Assembly (NCBI GenBank): GCA_022826645.1
Contig: JAJDUM010000035.1
Location: forward strand, 27,553 to 91,552
From: Candidatus Poribacteria bacterium
GTDB lineage: Bacteria > Poribacteria > WGA-4E > PCPOR2b
Reading direction: 5' to 3'
Length of the DNA stretch: 64,000 bases
In this document: piece by piece, positions 62,722-64,000 of the stretch
Layout of the letters: the number at the start of each line of letters is the position of its first letter
Numbering within the stretch: the stretch's first letter is position 1
Notes under the pieces: model-generated
Seen by the model: the letters and a program-made list of their open reading frames with translations, nothing else
Told to the model about the DNA's origin: nothing
The model's database searches: none
Translations under genes and position numbers: made by a program

Positions 62722-64000
62722 CTAAGTTGGCATTCGCAAGCGTTCGATTCTCTTGATAGCCGCTAGTAATTCTTCTTTGACGTTGCCTGTTTTCCGGATA
62801 ATCGATTGAATCTGACCGTTGAGCCGATCCCGATCTTCATCAGTAAGATCTAATGCCGTGCAAATAACAATTGGAATATCGCAGGTTCGCGAATCGCCGG
62901 TTAAACGCTGAATGACCTGGAACCCATCTACTTGAGGCATCATCATATCAAGAATAATCAAGTCGGGCGACTGAGAGATAGCTGTTTCGATTGCCTCACT
63001 TCCCCCATACACCTTCAGGACTTCATACCCGTCGCTGGTCAATACCGTGGATAGTAGGCGCACCGTCTGTGGATCATCATCAACCACAAGAATGCGGGGC
63101 GAGCCGTCCCGGCTAGGAAGTTTCAGAGATTGAAGCGAAGCGAGAAGTGTTTCTTTATCAATCGGCTTGACCAGATGGTCTACCGCCCCCAAACCGAATG
63201 CCAGTTGACGTTCTTCCGTTACCGAAACGATGATCACCGGAATTGACTGCAGGTTCGGTTTCGTCTTCATTTCTCTTAGTACTTGCCAACCATCCTTTTT
63301 CGGCAAAAGAATGTCAAGCGTGATTGCAAATGGGCGTATTTCAGAAGCTTTTTCAATGGCTTCTACGCCATCTTTGGCATACTCTACGTGGTATCCGGCC
63401 TCTGTCAGATAAATTCCCAAAAGCTGAGCTGCTTGTTCGTTGTCTTCAGCAACTAAAATAGTTCGGTTGTCATCGAGAGAACCGGCAGTTTCAGACATTG
63501 AGGTATCTGGTGCGGTTACGTCGATCTGCTCTGTCTGTTGGTGTAAGGGGAACGTGAAGGAGAACGTACTCCCTCTGTTTATCTCACTGTCAACCCAGAT
63601 CTTACCTCCATGCAATTGAATCAACCGATTGGTCAATGCTAACCCCAATCCGGTTCCACCATGGGCGCGTGTACTTGAAGCATCCAGCTGCGTGAAGGGT
63701 TGAAACAACTTTTCGCGGTCCTGTGGCGAGATACCCACACCAGTATCAGTCACACTCCCCAGCAACGCAGAACTTGAAACTTCAAGTTTCGTAATAACTG
63801 TCCCACCTTCATCGGTAAATTTGATGGCATTGGAAAGTAGATTGTAGAGGATTTGCTTGAATTTGAGTTTGTCTGCTTCTATCGTAACATCCTGACTCAA
63901 TTCAAGGACGAGTTGAATCCATTTCTTATTCGCAAGAGCCGTAATTATAGTATTGACCTCTGTCACTGCTTCCTGAACGGAGAAATACTCCAGCTGCAGA
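62722..64000 (-). CDS. Hybrid sensor histidine kinase, C-terminal part (cut by window edge)
   Basis: About 425 residues are visible and the frame is open to the window end. Order: end of the dimerisation region, HATPase domain (N box LYNLLSNAIKFT, G1 DTGVGIS, G2 GGTGLGLAL), then two receiver domains (TLDILLPKKDGW and LIILDMMMPQVDGF carry the phosphoacceptor Asp). The His box and sensor lie outside the window. It heads the operon with the lone receiver and probably drives the partner-switching genes. Confidence 0.9.
   Translation of the reverse strand, partial: LQLEYFSVQEAVTEVNTIITALANKKWIQLVLELSQDVTIEADKLKFKQILYNLLSNAIKFTDEGGTVITKLEVSSSALLGSVTDTGVGISPQDREKLFQPFTQLDASSTRAHGGTGLGLALTNRLIQLHGGKIWVDSEINRGSTFSFTFPLHQQTEQIDVTAPDTSMSETAGSLDDNRTILVAEDNEQAAQLLGIYLTEAGYHVEYAKDGVEAIEKASEIRPFAITLDILLPKKDGWQVLREMKTKPNLQSIPVIIVSVTEERQLAFGLGAVDHLVKPIDKETLLASLQSLKLPSRDGSPRILVVDDDPQTVRLLSTVLTSDGYEVLKVYGGSEAIETAISQSPDLIILDMMMPQVDGFQVIQRLTGDSRTCDIPIVICTALDLTDEDRDRLNGQIQSIIRKTGNVKEELLAAIKRIERLRMPT

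Overview
The window looks like a piece of chromosome from an uncultured Gram-negative (diderm) bacterium. Evidence for two membranes is a small outer-membrane-barrel-like protein, a lipoprotein with a lipobox, paired exported M16 proteases and a MacB/LolCDE-type exporter. Five phytanoyl-CoA-dioxygenase-like (PhyH) genes, a Gfo/Idh oxidoreductase, a sialidase-like protein, an M81 (MlrC-type) peptidase and many short dispersed repeats in the spacers resemble what is known from Candidatus Poribacteria and related sponge- or sediment-associated lineages. That placement is inference; no rRNA gene is present to fix it. No CRISPR array, prophage, tRNA or intact transposase was seen.

Layout. 0-7 kb: tail of a D-2-hydroxyacid dehydrogenase, a P-loop kinase, then a minus-strand group with a serine-palmitoyltransferase-like enzyme, a GNAT-like acyltransferase, a multi-cluster ferredoxin, a BatD-like membrane protein and a methyltransferase. 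7-20 kb: an active/inactive M16 protease pair, a small flavoprotein, a barrel protein, an FG-GAP lipoprotein and a TetR regulator (both preceded by the same 17-bp operator), a double-VWA protein, a PhyH and an ABC exporter. 20-30 kb: an orphan groEL with sigma70 promoter, CIRCE and a His-rich tail, a zinc-ribbon protein, then a VWA / DUF4159 / DUF4175 membrane operon. 30-46 kb: PhyH and sialidase-like genes, the RNase P RNA gene (rnpB, minus strand), two ECF sigma/anti-sigma pairs, sugar and acid metabolism genes and most of the REP-like palindromes.

46-57.7 kb is a catabolic island: a six-gene plus-strand operon (M81 peptidase, MDR dehydrogenase, amidase, class-III aminotransferase, M19 dipeptidase, SDR) faces a three-gene minus-strand operon (two PhyH, one glycosidase-like protein). 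Together they look like a pathway opening and oxidising an amide- or peptide-containing compound, with the substrate unknown. 58-64 kb is a partner-switching signalling island: four STAS proteins, two RsbW-like ATPases, a receiver-PP2C phosphatase, a lone receiver and the C-terminal part of a hybrid histidine kinase cut by the window edge.

The items most worth checking are the possible sphingolipid pair, the PhyH with an HxA in place of the HxD metal motif, the TetR twin operators, the GTAG-class REP family and the MlrC-type operon.
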